From: a virus | Virus record (IMG/VR): IMGVR_UViG_3300006108_000017 | Coordinates: 1-56,213 of that record | Direction: 5' to 3' (one strand) | Length of the DNA: 56,213 nucleotides | Shown: piece by piece, positions 14,686-23,450 of the stretch | Layout: every line of letters begins with the position of its first letter | Position numbering within the stretch: position 1 is the first letter of the stretch | Notes under the pieces: model-generated | The model's input: only the letters and a program-made list of their open reading frames with translations | What the model was told of the DNA's origin: nothing | Database searches by the model: none | Position numbers and translations under genes: made by a program

Positions 14686-15536
14686 ACTTCGAATCTTGTC
14701 AAGGGATCGAACTCACCAGATACGAGGTTGCTTTCCATGGGATAGCCATGGGGATTGCAGATCAGCTGGGTGTTGCCGATCTTACCAAAGTAGCTTGTGT
14801 GGGTATGGCCGAAGGTCCATGCTGCTGGTTGGTGCTTGAGGATGAAGGCATCCAGATCAGAAGCGAAGGCGTGGTTGAGATGCGCGCCAACAGGGTCGTG
14901 CGGGTTCTTGTACTTCTCCGCGACCGCAGAGAAAGTTGGCATGTGGTGGGTGCAGATCACCGTGCGGCTGTTGTCCTTACCCTTCATCCAGTTTTCCATG
15001 GTCTTGAGGGTAGCACGGTGGATTTTGATCATTTCTGGCGGGTCCATGCCCTTGCCATCTTCACCCATGATCATGCGGTGGTCGTTGATGTAGCCACGAA
15101 TCATGGAGTGGGTGTTGATCGCGTCTTCACCACCGTAATCAGTCCAGAGAGTACCTGCGATAAAGGTCACACCGTCGATCTGGATGCGCGCTGGTTTATT
15201 GCCGGCGATCGTAAGATTGGGTACCTTACCCAGCTTCTTCTTGACGCTCTCCTTGATCATACGGATCGTGTCAACCATGTACATCCCATAGTGCTCGTGA
15301 TTTCCGAGAACGTAGATGACGTGCTTGAAGCGGGGAACGACCAGGCCAATGAAAGTGACAATGCGATCTACCTGACGGGCAGTCGCGAGGTCTCCACCTA
15401 CGATGAGTACGGTTTCTGGGTCTTCAGGAAGAGGAGGGAGTACGGTTGACAGAAGCGCCTGCGCGCGAGGGTCATTGCCATCACGCGTATTATAGTGGTG
15501 CTCGAGGTGAAGGTCTGATACTTCTCGAATAAACAT
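14682..15536 (-). CDS. Calcineurin-like metallophosphoesterase
   Basis: 284 residues from MFIREVSDLHLEHH. All five metallophosphoesterase motifs are present in order: DLHLEHH, GGDLA, GNHEHY, THHMP and FGHTHTS, which together bind two metal ions. Such phage enzymes can be nucleases or small-molecule phosphodiesterases; the substrate is not indicated. ATGA-coupled to the gene downstream. Confidence 0.88.
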   Translation of the reverse strand: MFIREVSDLHLEHHYNTRDGNDPRAQALLSTVLPPLPEDPETVLIVGGDLATARQVDRIVTFIGLVVPRFKHVIYVLGNHEHYGMYMVDTIRMIKESVKKKLGKVPNLTIAGNKPARIQIDGVTFIAGTLWTDYGGEDAINTHSMIRGYINDHRMIMGEDGKGMDPPEMIKIHRATLKTMENWMKGKDNSRTVICTHHMPTFSAVAEKYKNPHDPVGAHLNHAFASDLDAFILKHQPAAWTFGHTHTSYFGKIGNTQLICNPHGYPMESNLVSGEFDPLTRFEV

Positions 15537-15584
15537 CTTTAGGTCCAATCATCTGTTACGCTGATAACGACATACTGCATTATC

Positions 15585-15740
15585 TTATTCGGCATTGACC
15601 CTCATCAACCATTCTTTGAAACACAACTTCATCTCTCTAACGCTTCCTACTTTCGCGGTGAGCGCTAGCTGTCCAACCCTTTTCTCCAACTCTTCAATCT
15701 GACGTGCAGACCGATAGATTTGAAGGTCGATAACTTTCAT
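15585..15740 (-). CDS. Small coiled-coil protein
   Basis: 51 residues, not overlapping any other gene, helical with a heptad-like run (SARQIEELEKRVGQLAL). A good late promoter lies 27 bp upstream, which supports it being expressed. No family recognised. Confidence 0.55.
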   Translation of the reverse strand: MKVIDLQIYRSARQIEELEKRVGQLALTAKVGSVREMKLCFKEWLMRVNAE

Positions 15741-15766
15741 AGCAAGTCCAAGTTGGATAGACGTGC

Positions 15767-15774
15767 TATTTATC
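15767..15774 (-). promoter_or_regulatory. Late-type promoter (GATAAATA)
   Basis: GATAAATA just before the small coiled-coil gene; predicted start near 15761. Confidence 0.6.
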
Positions 15775-15799
15775 GAAAAGGGTTTTAGGTTTTGAAGGA

Positions 15800-16072
15800 T
15801 CAGTGTTCGAAGCGAGCGAGGTCCGAAACTTCACGGAGAAGATTTCGGTTCACTTGGTACCAGACCTTGTAGCGCTGGTCAGTAGGATGACTGAAGGCCT
15901 CGAGCTCACGTTGATCGTACGCAACGGCTGCTGCAGTGAAGGGGCCGTTGTCGATGAGGCACACTGGAAGATGGCTGTCGGTGATCTCGGCTTCGGCGAC
16001 CGAGATGATTTTTCCATGGCTGCCCAACCAGGCTTCCTTGGAACCGAACTTGGGGTTGATGTAGCATCCCAT
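15800..16072 (-). CDS. Phage protein of unknown function
   Basis: 90 residues behind AAGGATAA. Conserved-looking beta core (GSHGKIISVAEAEI and LPVCLIDNGPFTAAAVAYDQRELEAF), compact alpha/beta. Likely the end of the ligase operon. No family recognised. Confidence 0.65.
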   Translation of the reverse strand: MGCYINPKFGSKEAWLGSHGKIISVAEAEITDSHLPVCLIDNGPFTAAAVAYDQRELEAFSHPTDQRYKVWYQVNRNLLREVSDLARFEH

Positions 16073-16077
16073 GTCGG

Positions 16078-16356
16078 TTATCCTTCTGCCGTTTCTTCAG
16101 GACCGGCAAGCCAGGACTTGACCGATTCAGGAGAACCCCAGCAGCCGCCAGGCGCCTCGTTGTAGAGATAGGCGATGTAGGCCGGCAGGATGCGAAGGTT
16201 GTCGTCATCAGCTCGACCACAGGCTTCCGCCAGATCATTGGTGAGAACCGCGGTCAGAAAGCCGCCGGGCGGAATGCGCTTCTCGATGTAGCGGTGAAGA
16301 GAAGCCATCATGTGTTCCGGGATAGTCATCCCGCGGAAGGTGTAGTTGCTCATCAT
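16078..16356 (-). CDS. Phage protein of unknown function (IPPGGFLTAVL type)
   Basis: 92 residues, ATG overlapping the ligase stop (TGATG). RYIEKRIPPGGFLTAVLTND, LPAYIAYLYNEAP and CWGSPESVKSWL follow a pattern I have seen in small conserved proteins of many tailed phages; their function is unknown. Confidence 0.7.
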   Translation of the reverse strand: MMSNYTFRGMTIPEHMMASLHRYIEKRIPPGGFLTAVLTNDLAEACGRADDDNLRILPAYIAYLYNEAPGGCWGSPESVKSWLAGPEETAEG

Positions 16357-17648
16357 CAAATCTCCACGATCTTGTCATCACGATCACGTTCGAAAGTCGG
16401 GAACCGAAGAGAGGCAACTTCCTTGCTCTTCGACTTCGAAACTTCCTGGTACTTGATCACCACCGTCCGGCCCAACCAAGCTTCTTGGTTGTTCCAGATT
16501 TCGTTGCGAAGTTCATCGCTGAAGCCGCTGCCGACATTGCACTCGACACGGGTACCGTCCTCGGTAAAGCCGACCACGATCAGACCACCAAGGGTGTTCT
16601 CCAGGCGGGTCTTCTTTCGACCATTGTAGAAGCCGACCACGCGGCAGTCCGCATCATAGAAGCGCTTCACCTTGCACCAGGCGAGAGTGCGATCCCACTG
16701 ATACGTGGCGTCCCAATCCTTCAGGATCAGGCCTTCGACCTTGTGGATATCGATCGCTTCGTTGCAGAAGTTCATCATGTCCTGATAGTCGGTAACTTCA
16801 CGACCTTCAGAGATGATGATCTTCTCGCACTGGTACCGATGCAGGAGCACCATCAGTGCAGACCGGTTGGTCTTCATGGTGATCTGAGTTTCCTGCGCCA
16901 GCCAATCGGACAGCGGCATCAGGAAGAAGGCGCGGAAGCGGAGGTTCTTCTTCGCTTCGTCGTTACCGGACTTCTTGGCGTTCATCGTCTCGGTAAAGTT
17001 GGAAGCGTAGCGCTCACCATCGAGAACAAAATCGTATTCGAGAGCCTTGCGAATGCGGAAGAGTTCCTCATCGAACAGGCCGTTGACGTGAACCGCTTCC
17101 TTGCCGCTCCGGCTGTAGTAGGTGACGCTGTCTTCCTTGACGATCGCGATGGTGCGCTCACCGTCGTACTTGAAGTCCGCCATGCAGGGGAAGGTGATGT
17201 TCTTCTCGAAGTCTTCCACTTCCTCGCATTTGTCTGCGAGCATAACCTCGAAGGTGGGGACCAGACCAGGGAAGATTTTGTTGACCGTCGAAGCGGAGAA
17301 GCCGCCGCGAAGGTCCTTGTCGATGATGCGCTCGAGGTAGGAAGCGGTTTCCTCGGTGAAGCAGGAAAGCATCCACGTGACTGCCTCTTGGGCCGCAGTT
17401 CCGGTCAACTCGCGAGAAGCAAGCCGATCGAGGGTCTCAAAGACGATGCTGATTTGGCCATCGCTCTCAGAGTACTTCGTCGGACGATCGAACTTGCGAA
17501 CTCCGAAAACGCGGTACGAGTTGAGCGCTTCAGAGATCAGATTTTGGGCCGGCTTATCGGCCATGGACAGAGCGTCCTTGATGGCGTTTTTCGTACCGGC
17601 ACCACCTGCATTTTCACAGGCTTTGACAACATCGACGAAGTTGGTCAC
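16356..17648 (-). CDS. 30: ATP-dependent DNA ligase (T4 gp30 type)
   Basis: 430 residues. An N-terminal helical domain, then the adenylation domain with motif I KYDGER (Lys 160 forms the AMP adduct), motif III-like FVLDGERY, motif IV VEGLILKD and motif V WCKVKRF. The C-terminal OB fold ends with VVIKYQEVSKSKSKEVASLRFPTF. Seals nicks during phage replication and recombination. Has its own consensus early promoter. Confidence 0.95.
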   Translation of the reverse strand: MTNFVDVVKACENAGGAGTKNAIKDALSMADKPAQNLISEALNSYRVFGVRKFDRPTKYSESDGQISIVFETLDRLASRELTGTAAQEAVTWMLSCFTEETASYLERIIDKDLRGGFSASTVNKIFPGLVPTFEVMLADKCEEVEDFEKNITFPCMADFKYDGERTIAIVKEDSVTYYSRSGKEAVHVNGLFDEELFRIRKALEYDFVLDGERYASNFTETMNAKKSGNDEAKKNLRFRAFFLMPLSDWLAQETQITMKTNRSALMVLLHRYQCEKIIISEGREVTDYQDMMNFCNEAIDIHKVEGLILKDWDATYQWDRTLAWCKVKRFYDADCRVVGFYNGRKKTRLENTLGGLIVVGFTEDGTRVECNVGSGFSDELRNEIWNNQEAWLGRTVVIKYQEVSKSKSKEVASLRFPTFERDRDDKIVEI

Positions 17649-17676
17649 GAGAACTCCTTATCAGCGACTATGATTG

Positions 17677-17706
17677 ATTATACCCTGATGGTGGGAAAAG
17701 TACACA
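17677..17706 (-). promoter_or_regulatory. Early-type promoter of DNA ligase
   Basis: TGTACT, 16 bp, TATAAT. Confidence 0.75.
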
Positions 17707-17712
17707 GGGAAG

Positions 17713-17946
17713 TTAGCCTGCGCCGCCAAGAATGAACTGACCCGAATAGGTCAGTTGATCCAGCTCGCACTCCTTGATTTCCAAAATCGAGGGAGGAGAG
17801 GCTTGACCAGAGATGTACTTCTTATCAGGATACGCTTCCACCAGATTCTCCGCAATCTGCAGAGACGAGCAGATCATCATGATCTTTTCACTGCCCGCAC
17901 TCCACAGATGCGGATTGATCTTGTGTATGACGAGCCATACCTTCAT
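17713..17946 (-). CDS. Small protein of unknown function
   Basis: 77 residues, start overlapping the stop of the upstream gene (TGATG). Alpha/beta pattern (MKVWLVIHKINPHLW, SLQIAENLVEAYPDKKYI). No family recognised. Confidence 0.65.
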   Translation of the reverse strand: MKVWLVIHKINPHLWSAGSEKIMMICSSLQIAENLVEAYPDKKYISGQASPPSILEIKECELDQLTYSGQFILGGAG

Positions 17947-18728
17947 CAGATCAGCCCGTGCTTCTTGGCAACAGCCTCGCTAACAGGACGAACCATGTCG
18001 GCGAACTCCTGCATCCACGCGTCAGGGAGACCGCGCTCTCGACGATAGTTGCCGCTGATGATGGAGGTCAGACTGGCGGTCAGCTCATTATCGCCGCGGC
18101 TCGCCGGGCGGTCCTTGAAGGGCTCGAGAGTTCCCTCATAGCAGCGAACTCGACCAGAGCGGATGCGGAAGGTAACCGCCGGGCGGATGTGATCTTCGCT
18201 GCCTTCACCCGTCATGAGAGTAACGTAGATGTTCAGCATCGGCCACCGCTTCGCGATAGCGGACCACTCCTTGTAGACCTCCTCGACACTTGGCCACTTG
18301 CCGATGTTGTCGACGTACGAGATCACACCGTTGGGATGGCACCAGCCATGAGGACCAAAGATGTACGCGCTCGAACCCCACGTATTGTTGACGTACTCAG
18401 TGGTGAGGAAGTTCATTTCCTCAGCGAGATCATGCTGGGCTTCAAAGCCGATCAGCATCCGCTTCCACTCGGCTTTCTTCTGCTCCTCGGTCTTGTTGGG
18501 ATCGTAGGCGCGATCGTCCTCGGTGATGAGGTCATAGCCGCACATCTTCCGGAACTTGTCGCGGTAGTTGCGATCGTTGCCCATCCACGAACTTGGCCGA
18601 AGGCTGTCATCGGTCGCGAAGATGATTTCCTTCGCAAGCTCGACGGGGATCGTGTCGCCCTTCACCAGCATCTGCGGCCATTTGGGGAGACCGATGCTGA
18701 AAGCGTTTTTCGTAGTGATGGGCTTCAT
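17946..18728 (-). CDS. Phage protein of unknown function, possibly YubB-like
   Basis: 260 residues behind AAGGAAAA. N-terminal region with many Trp and charged residues; the centre has FLTTEYVNNTWGSSAYIFGPHGW and then VISYVDNIGKWPSVEEVYKEWSAIAKRWP, recalling the YubB/Api92 ferredoxin-like family in which a W-rich strand precedes a helix. Weak likeness, not certain. Confidence 0.6.
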   Translation of the reverse strand: MKPITTKNAFSIGLPKWPQMLVKGDTIPVELAKEIIFATDDSLRPSSWMGNDRNYRDKFRKMCGYDLITEDDRAYDPNKTEEQKKAEWKRMLIGFEAQHDLAEEMNFLTTEYVNNTWGSSAYIFGPHGWCHPNGVISYVDNIGKWPSVEEVYKEWSAIAKRWPMLNIYVTLMTGEGSEDHIRPAVTFRIRSGRVRCYEGTLEPFKDRPASRGDNELTASLTSIISGNYRRERGLPDAWMQEFADMVRPVSEAVAKKHGLI

Positions 18729-18748
18729 GATTTTTCCTTGTGAGATTA

Positions 18749-18770
18749 GGGCTGAGCGTTCGCTCAGCCC
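18749..18770 (-). other. Hairpin overlapping the stop codon of sprT-like gene
   Basis: Perfect 9-bp stem GGGCTGAGC / GCTCAGCCC with a 4-base loop. The TGA stop is inside the left arm. No T-run follows, so it is more likely an mRNA-processing or stability element than a terminator. Confidence 0.5.
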
Positions 18771-19297
18771 ATGTACTCGAGTTGATTTTCCAGCGTGGCG
18801 CGCTCTTCGTCGGTCAGCCTGGAGATTTGCTTGAGGATGCGAGTGACGCGGTCGTCGGCCTTGGCGCCGCGCTTACGCTTGGGGAACTTCTCGATCGAAG
18901 AGCAGTCGTAGGTGTGGCACACCGCCGGCTTGGTCATCAGAAGGTCCATGACGGCCTTCCATTCCTTGCCGTGGGGCATCAGCCGCTTCTTTCCAGGGGG
19001 AACCTTATTGACCTTGCGGTTGATCAGGTGAGCGACTTCGTGGGGAACCACATTCGCAATGTAGTGCTCTTCGTTCTCGACGAGGAGTATCAGATTGTAG
19101 CGGATGAGGTTGCGGCCGTGATAGGCCAGTCCGCCAGTCCAGGACTTGATGTCATACCGGACTTCAGGGAACTCGAAGGTCACGCCGTACTTTTTCTCGG
19201 CGATCGCATAGCACTCCCGCATCTTGGCTTCGACCTTGGCCTTGAGCTCAGGGGTCAGAAGAATCTGCGGCTTTTCGGGCTTGTCCATCTTGGTCAT
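18764..19297 (-). CDS. SprT-like zinc metalloprotease-family protein
   Basis: 177 residues. The zinc motif HEVAH (about 86-90) is followed by a third ligand in HGKEW some 20 residues later, with the upstream strand NLIRYNLILL, as in the SprT/Spartan family. Spartan enzymes cut DNA-protein crosslinks. The C-terminus has a CHTYDC pair and a basic KFPKRKRGAK stretch. Own early promoter. Confidence 0.8.
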   Translation of the reverse strand: MTKMDKPEKPQILLTPELKAKVEAKMRECYAIAEKKYGVTFEFPEVRYDIKSWTGGLAYHGRNLIRYNLILLVENEEHYIANVVPHEVAHLINRKVNKVPPGKKRLMPHGKEWKAVMDLLMTKPAVCHTYDCSSIEKFPKRKRGAKADDRVTRILKQISRLTDEERATLENQLEYMG

Positions 19298-19339
19298 CGT
19301 AGGGTCCTCTTAAGGAAGGATCAATCAGCTTACTTTGTT

Positions 19340-19369
19340 ATTCTATCACGGAACCCCAGGATGTAAACA
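19340..19369 (-). promoter_or_regulatory. Early-type promoter of sprT-like gene
   Basis: TTTACA, 16 bp, TAGAAT; a GTGCG/CGCAC hairpin with TTT directly upstream insulates it from the preceding gene. Confidence 0.7.
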
Positions 19370-19401
19370 GCGAAAGTGCGTTGTCCGCACTTTTTTCAGG
19401 C

Positions 19402-19722
19402 TCACTGATCCTCGAACTCTTCCTCGACGTACTTTTTGGGGAAGAGGCCCATGGGAACGGGGAAGGTCGCCCCGTCCTTTTTGCGAATAATGTAGATGGT
19501 TCCACCGGCCAGGCCGAACGTGCAGTAGATCACGTTCATGAAGGTCCAGTGATCCTCGGCATTCATGCCGGCTCCACGAGACATCTTCCATGCCCGACAG
19601 GCAGTGAAGAAGTTTTGGACGAACGTCAGCAGGAATACCGCTGCGACCGCAACAATGAAGGCGCCCACGATTCCTACGGTGCAGGCGCCAACAAGTTCCA
19701 AAAAGATTTGCAAAGGGTTCAT
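19402..19722 (-). CDS. Two-helix membrane protein
   Basis: 106 residues: a long N-terminal transmembrane helix (about 8-37), a cytoplasmic-type loop with CRAWKMSRG, a second hydrophobic helix (about 62-80), then IIRKKDG and an acidic end. No family recognised. Confidence 0.65.
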   Translation of the reverse strand: MNPLQIFLELVGACTVGIVGAFIVAVAAVFLLTFVQNFFTACRAWKMSRGAGMNAEDHWTFMNVIYCTFGLAGGTIYIIRKKDGATFPVPMGLFPKKYVEEEFEDQ

Positions 19723-19908
19723 TTAATCGTCCCACGCTGCGGCATAATAGCCGTCTTTGAAAGCCTGCCACAGAAGAATCTCTGAGTCAGAAGTGCTGTA
19801 GGGGTTCGCATCGAGACCAGGGCCACCGCCACCAATCCCGCCGTAGCTGTCATAGCCGGCGTAAAAGGCGTCCTTGAGTTGCTCTTCAGTGACGTTATCC
19901 ACCGACAA
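19723..19908 (-). CDS. Small acidic protein of unknown function
   Basis: 61 residues, TTG start (or GTG at 19902), overlapping the gene upstream and ending right at the next ATG. Contains a Gly run and two aromatic DAFYAGYDSYGG / FKDGYYAAAW segments that look like an internal duplication. No family recognised. Confidence 0.55.
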   Translation of the reverse strand: MSVDNVTEEQLKDAFYAGYDSYGGIGGGGPGLDANPYSTSDSEILLWQAFKDGYYAAAWDD

Positions 19909-20233
19909 CCAACTGTGGCTTCTTGACGAGGCGGTAACCCATCTTTTCGGCGGCGTCCTTGAGAAGCTTGACGCTCAGTTCCTCGTAGGTTTGGGTTTTA
20001 ACCCAACGAGAGTGGGCGAGGGGGATCATGCTGTAGCTGTCGAAGATCGCCAGGGTCTCTTCATCGGCGTGGCAGTTCTGGACCACTCGGCCGAAGTTCA
20101 TTTCGGTTCGAGTGTTCTGTCCATTGCCCATCGCGTAGGATGCGGCTCGAGCGATCTTCTGCCCCAGCTCCGGGTCCTTGGACCATTCGTGCTGGAAATC
20201 GTTGTAGAGAACAACTACCGTACGATAGCCCAT
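19895..20233 (-). CDS. Phage protein of unknown function
   Basis: 112 residues behind AGGAGAG. MGYRTVVVLYNDFQHEWSKDPELG and a later NFGRVVQNCHADEETLAIFDSY. The pattern resembles small phage proteins starting GYR, function unknown. Confidence 0.65.
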   Translation of the reverse strand: MGYRTVVVLYNDFQHEWSKDPELGQKIARAASYAMGNGQNTRTEMNFGRVVQNCHADEETLAIFDSYSMIPLAHSRWVKTQTYEELSVKLLKDAAEKMGYRLVKKPQLVVGG

Positions 20234-20255
20234 GGGACTCTCCTACTGAAGGGTT

Positions 20256-20579
20256 TTAGGAAACCACCGTGGCGCACGTGGTAGCCACGGTCCACTTAAC
20301 CGCGGGGGAGAGCTTCTCACCCTTGCGGTTGCAGGCGTAGCCGGTCAGAGCCGTACCAGCGCGGTTGTAACCGTCCACGATGATCCAGTTGTAGCCGGCA
20401 TTGCGACCGCGGCCCGGCTTGAAGAACTCGACCACTTGTCCCGGCATAAACTTGCGACCTTCGACGACCCGCTCGGCGCGATGTTCGGCGCGGATGTTCT
20501 CGACGAGGGCGCGGTTGAGAGCAACCTTTTCGTCCATGGACAGCTTGGAAACTTCAGCAAGGATTTGCGAGAGGGTCAT
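20256..20579 (-). CDS. Phage protein of unknown function
   Basis: 107 residues from MTLSQILAEVSKLS, behind GGAGAAA. A short helical head is followed by a small beta-barrel-like stretch (FMPGQVVEFFKPGRGRNAGYNWIIVDGYN) that could bind nucleic acid. Heads the unit 20579 to 19402 under its own early promoter. Confidence 0.65.
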   Translation of the reverse strand: MTLSQILAEVSKLSMDEKVALNRALVENIRAEHRAERVVEGRKFMPGQVVEFFKPGRGRNAGYNWIIVDGYNRAGTALTGYACNRKGEKLSPAVKWTVATTCATVVS

Positions 20580-20619
20580 CAGGTTTCTCCGAAGAGGTTG
20601 TTTCAACAGCGTATGATGT

Positions 20620-20649
20620 AATATACCCTATCTGCCCAGGTTGTACACT
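20620..20649 (-). promoter_or_regulatory. Early-type promoter
   Basis: TGTACA, 16 bp, TATATT with the ACCTG extension. Confidence 0.7.
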
Positions 20650-20702
20650 AAAAAGAGGCGGAGATCGAAAAAAGTTTGTCCTGTGGTCAGGACTGGCGCA
20701 GG

Positions 20703-20710
20703 TCTAAATA
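20703..20710 (+). promoter_or_regulatory. Weak late-type promoter (TCTAAATA)
   Basis: One mismatch to NATAAATA, 32 bp before the plus-strand gene at 20742. Confidence 0.4.
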
Positions 20711-20741
20711 CTGCCATAGCAATGCGGGAGACCCACTTATC

Positions 20742-21182
20742 GTGGCGAAGAAAAGAATACCAGAGCTCAAGATTGAGGTAGTGAATGACAGGGCGAACCT
20801 GCTGTTCATGTCTCTTCTGGAGTACAAAAGAGAAACCTATCTTTGCATCATTGACAACATTACACCTACTGAGATTGGCGCCTACGTACTAGACTATGCC
20901 GAACAGGAAAATATCCCTGTCACTAAGTTTCTCAGCATTGTAACTGCATGGTTCTATGGTAGATCGGAAAAGCATCCACTAAGCGTCGAGCTTGCGCGAC
21001 ATGGACTCACCGAGAAAATCGCGCCCATCTACAGAACCTTTGACGCGACGTACGTCGCTCGAATCGTAGGTCAGGCATTCACCTATAACGGCATGGCAAA
21101 GTCCAAGGTCCGCAGACGTCGAGTGGTTCCTATTCAAGAGGGAATCGCGATCAAGTTCAAGAAGCCGCCCACCGCTTCCTAA
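20742..21182 (+). CDS. Late plus-strand protein of unknown function
   Basis: 146 residues starting at a GTG (reads VAKKRIPEL) with GGGAG upstream; earlier in-frame codons would precede the promoter. Mixed alpha/beta with NDRANLLFMSLLEYKRETYLCIIDN, a helical centre and a basic segment (AKSKVRRRRVVP) near the end. Plus-strand placement, late-type promoter and strong terminator suggest a late gene. No family recognised. Confidence 0.65.
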   Translation: MAKKRIPELKIEVVNDRANLLFMSLLEYKRETYLCIIDNITPTEIGAYVLDYAEQENIPVTKFLSIVTAWFYGRSEKHPLSVELARHGLTEKIAPIYRTFDATYVARIVGQAFTYNGMAKSKVRRRRVVPIQEGIAIKFKKPPTAS

Positions 21183-21204
21183 GTTCGTAAAACTCCCGCA
21201 CCCC

Positions 21205-21240
21205 AAAAAGCCCGCGATCTTTCAACCGCGGGCTTTTCTT
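21205..21240. terminator. Bidirectional terminator
   Basis: GCCCGCG / CGCGGGC stem flanked by A- and T-runs, between convergent genes ending at 21182 and 21250. Confidence 0.88.
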
Positions 21241-21249
21241 TAACCCGGA

Positions 21250-22311
21250 TTAGACAGCGTAGAGCTTGTGAAGAACCTTCAGCTTCCACTGCTCGAACTG
21301 CTTCTCCAGTTCAGGCGTCCGTTCTTGCAAGATAGATGCGTTTACCGCTTCATCCACCTTCTCGAATGCGACGTTTAGGTGTTCTGTCGCCTCATCGAGC
21401 GACATTTTCCCGCTCTTTATGGTAGCAAGCATTTTCGCATTCGGACGAGGGAACACGAGATTCCCAGTCGCCGTCAGCTCGAGGACCTGCTCTGTGATCC
21501 TGATAGCGTGGCTCAACGCTTTCCAGTCCACTCCTTGGCCCTCGAAGTCCTTCACGCGCTCACCATACCCGCGCATCACCTTCTCAAGGCTGTCACGAAC
21601 GGTAGGCAGCTTCGAAGAGTACGTGAACTGCTTGCCCGCCATTTCAAGGGAAGGAGCCATTTCGGTTCCACCCTTGGCGTTCAGAACTTCAGACTCTCGC
21701 ACGTGGGGAAGAGCGAGCAGCTTGGCGAGGAGCTCAGTGCTTTCGCCCAGCGTGATCTTCGCGTATTCCCTTTCATCGGGATAACCGAGCTGGTGCGCTT
21801 CAAGGAGCTTGATTGCCGCTCCTATCGTCGCGAACCGCTCTGTCTTCAGACCGTAAACCTTGGCCTGGGACACAGCATACCCAACCATCTTCTTCACGTT
21901 GCGAGTGAGGAAGTTGTCGATCAGCGCATTGACCATCTCGACGCAATAGTCGAAGGACGACTGCTCGTTAGGATCGAACGGGTTCTCGTCAAGGAAGCTC
22001 GTCGACGTGTGAAGACGCTGCTTCACGGCAAACGCGGTCTCGAGAGCGTACGTTTGTCCATTGAAGAAGTCGTCGAGGAAAACCTGAAGGGGAAGATATT
22101 CGGTCTCTTCCTCACCGGCGACCATCCTATCTCCAGCCTTCAGGCCCTCGGGCTTCACCTTCCGGTTGGTGACCTTCTTGTTGAGAAGAAGGTCATCCAG
22201 AGCCGGGAGACAAACGACCTTGTAGTCGTAGTCAGAGTTCTCGTTGGCGGTGCCGTAAAGGCGCGAGCCAGAAAGAACTCTGAACAGAGCCGTTTCCTTA
22301 TCAACCTTCAT
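21250..22311 (-). CDS. RlaP-type nucleotidyltransferase (DNA pol beta superfamily)
   Basis: 353 residues. The N-terminus carries the minimal nucleotidyltransferase signature GSRLYGTANENSDYDYKVV, with GS and the metal-binding DYD (about 30-32), followed by a long helical C-terminal part. RlaP-type enzymes are linked to RNA ligation and tRNA repair. The gene overlaps the CCA-adding enzyme by 11 bp and is translationally coupled to it (GGAGAG before ATG), which supports an RNA-end role. Exact reaction unknown. Confidence 0.75.
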   Translation of the reverse strand: MKVDKETALFRVLSGSRLYGTANENSDYDYKVVCLPALDDLLLNKKVTNRKVKPEGLKAGDRMVAGEEETEYLPLQVFLDDFFNGQTYALETAFAVKQRLHTSTSFLDENPFDPNEQSSFDYCVEMVNALIDNFLTRNVKKMVGYAVSQAKVYGLKTERFATIGAAIKLLEAHQLGYPDEREYAKITLGESTELLAKLLALPHVRESEVLNAKGGTEMAPSLEMAGKQFTYSSKLPTVRDSLEKVMRGYGERVKDFEGQGVDWKALSHAIRITEQVLELTATGNLVFPRPNAKMLATIKSGKMSLDEATEHLNVAFEKVDEAVNASILQERTPELEKQFEQWKLKVLHKLYAV

Positions 22312-23419
22312 CTTCACTCTCCATAACCATTTCGACTTGGCGCATCCGCTCGGCGTTCATAGCCTCACCTATCGCCTTGCCTTTCAGATGTTGGAACTCA
22401 GAAGAACCAACAGCTCGGGTCCGACCGACCGCGGCCAGCAGCGTCCTTCCCTTTATGGGGAAGAAGGCTCCAGCATCTTCAGCAACCATCAGGGCCATGA
22501 CCAGGTCCATTATCTGGTTGTTGTTCTGGTCGAACGCTCGATTGTGCGCCATCAGCACGAACAGCTTTTCGGCTGAACGATCGTGCATGTGGCGAACGTG
22601 CTCAACGTTTTCCGACAGCTTTTTCACTCGCGTGGGTATGGCGGTCGATTGTTGAGGAGCGTTCCTCGCGGCCAGTGCCGTGAACACCGTAGAACGATCA
22701 GCTTCAGTCAGCAGCCGCGAAACCGAAGCGGTGTAAGCGGCAAAGTCCGTTTGGAACTTTCCCTTGCTAACGTCACCGAACAGATCGCGGAAGAACCGAA
22801 CCCGTTGCAGAGCTCCAAAGCGGAACAGTGCTTCGAAGAAGCGGAAAGGATTTCCACCTTGAGTGAAGACCTTTTCCATTTCCGCCCAGAAGCGCTCATC
22901 GCTCAGGGAGTCCATCTCGCCAGATTGGACTATGTTCTTCGCCATGACCTCCGTGTTAGGAGCTATGGTGAAGTCCGTCCAACGAGCAAAGAAGCGAGCC
23001 AGGCGAACCACCCGCAGAGGGTCTTCAGCAAACGCTTCAGACACATGCCGCAGAACCTTCGCCTCCATGTCGGCCTTGCCATTGTAGGGATCGGCTATCT
23101 CGCCGGTCTCTATGTCCATGGCTATGGCGTTCACGGTCAGATCGCGACGGAACAGATCGTCCGCCAGAGAAACACTGGGGTCGAACTCTACCTCGAAGCC
23201 GTGGTAGCCAGCACCAACCTTCTTTTCCTTGCGGGCCAGAGCGTATTGGTCGCCGTTCTTGTCCAGGAAAACCGGGAAGCTGTGACCAACCGTTTCAGCG
23301 GTGAAGCCCAGAGCGGTCATATCCGCAGGGGTGGCACCAACCACAACGTAGTCATGGTCGTGGCTTTCCAGACCCATCAGTTGGTCTCGAACCGCTCCTC
23401 CAACCAGATACATTTTCAT
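22301..23419 (-). CDS. cca: tRNA nucleotidyltransferase (CCA-adding enzyme)
   Basis: 372 residues, class II. Motifs: YLVGGAVRDQLMG (4-16), DHDYVVVG with the catalytic carboxylates (about 21-28), RRDLTVNAIAMD (about 91-102) and DPLRVVRLARFFARW (about 132-146). It adds or repairs the 3' CCA of tRNAs. In this genome possible substrates include host tRNAs and the phage tmRNA, whose CCA is already encoded. An alternative poly(A) polymerase role cannot be excluded. Confidence 0.93.
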   Translation of the reverse strand: MKMYLVGGAVRDQLMGLESHDHDYVVVGATPADMTALGFTAETVGHSFPVFLDKNGDQYALARKEKKVGAGYHGFEVEFDPSVSLADDLFRRDLTVNAIAMDIETGEIADPYNGKADMEAKVLRHVSEAFAEDPLRVVRLARFFARWTDFTIAPNTEVMAKNIVQSGEMDSLSDERFWAEMEKVFTQGGNPFRFFEALFRFGALQRVRFFRDLFGDVSKGKFQTDFAAYTASVSRLLTEADRSTVFTALAARNAPQQSTAIPTRVKKLSENVEHVRHMHDRSAEKLFVLMAHNRAFDQNNNQIMDLVMALMVAEDAGAFFPIKGRTLLAAVGRTRAVGSSEFQHLKGKAIGEAMNAERMRQVEMVMESEDEG

Positions 23420-23450
23420 GGTGTGCCTCGCGTGTTTACGTACTCAACCT

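Noticed and set aside
15549-15799. Apparent gene-free stretch
   Set aside because: It is mostly filled by a 51-residue gene (15585-15740) and its late promoter, so not an origin or a true gap.
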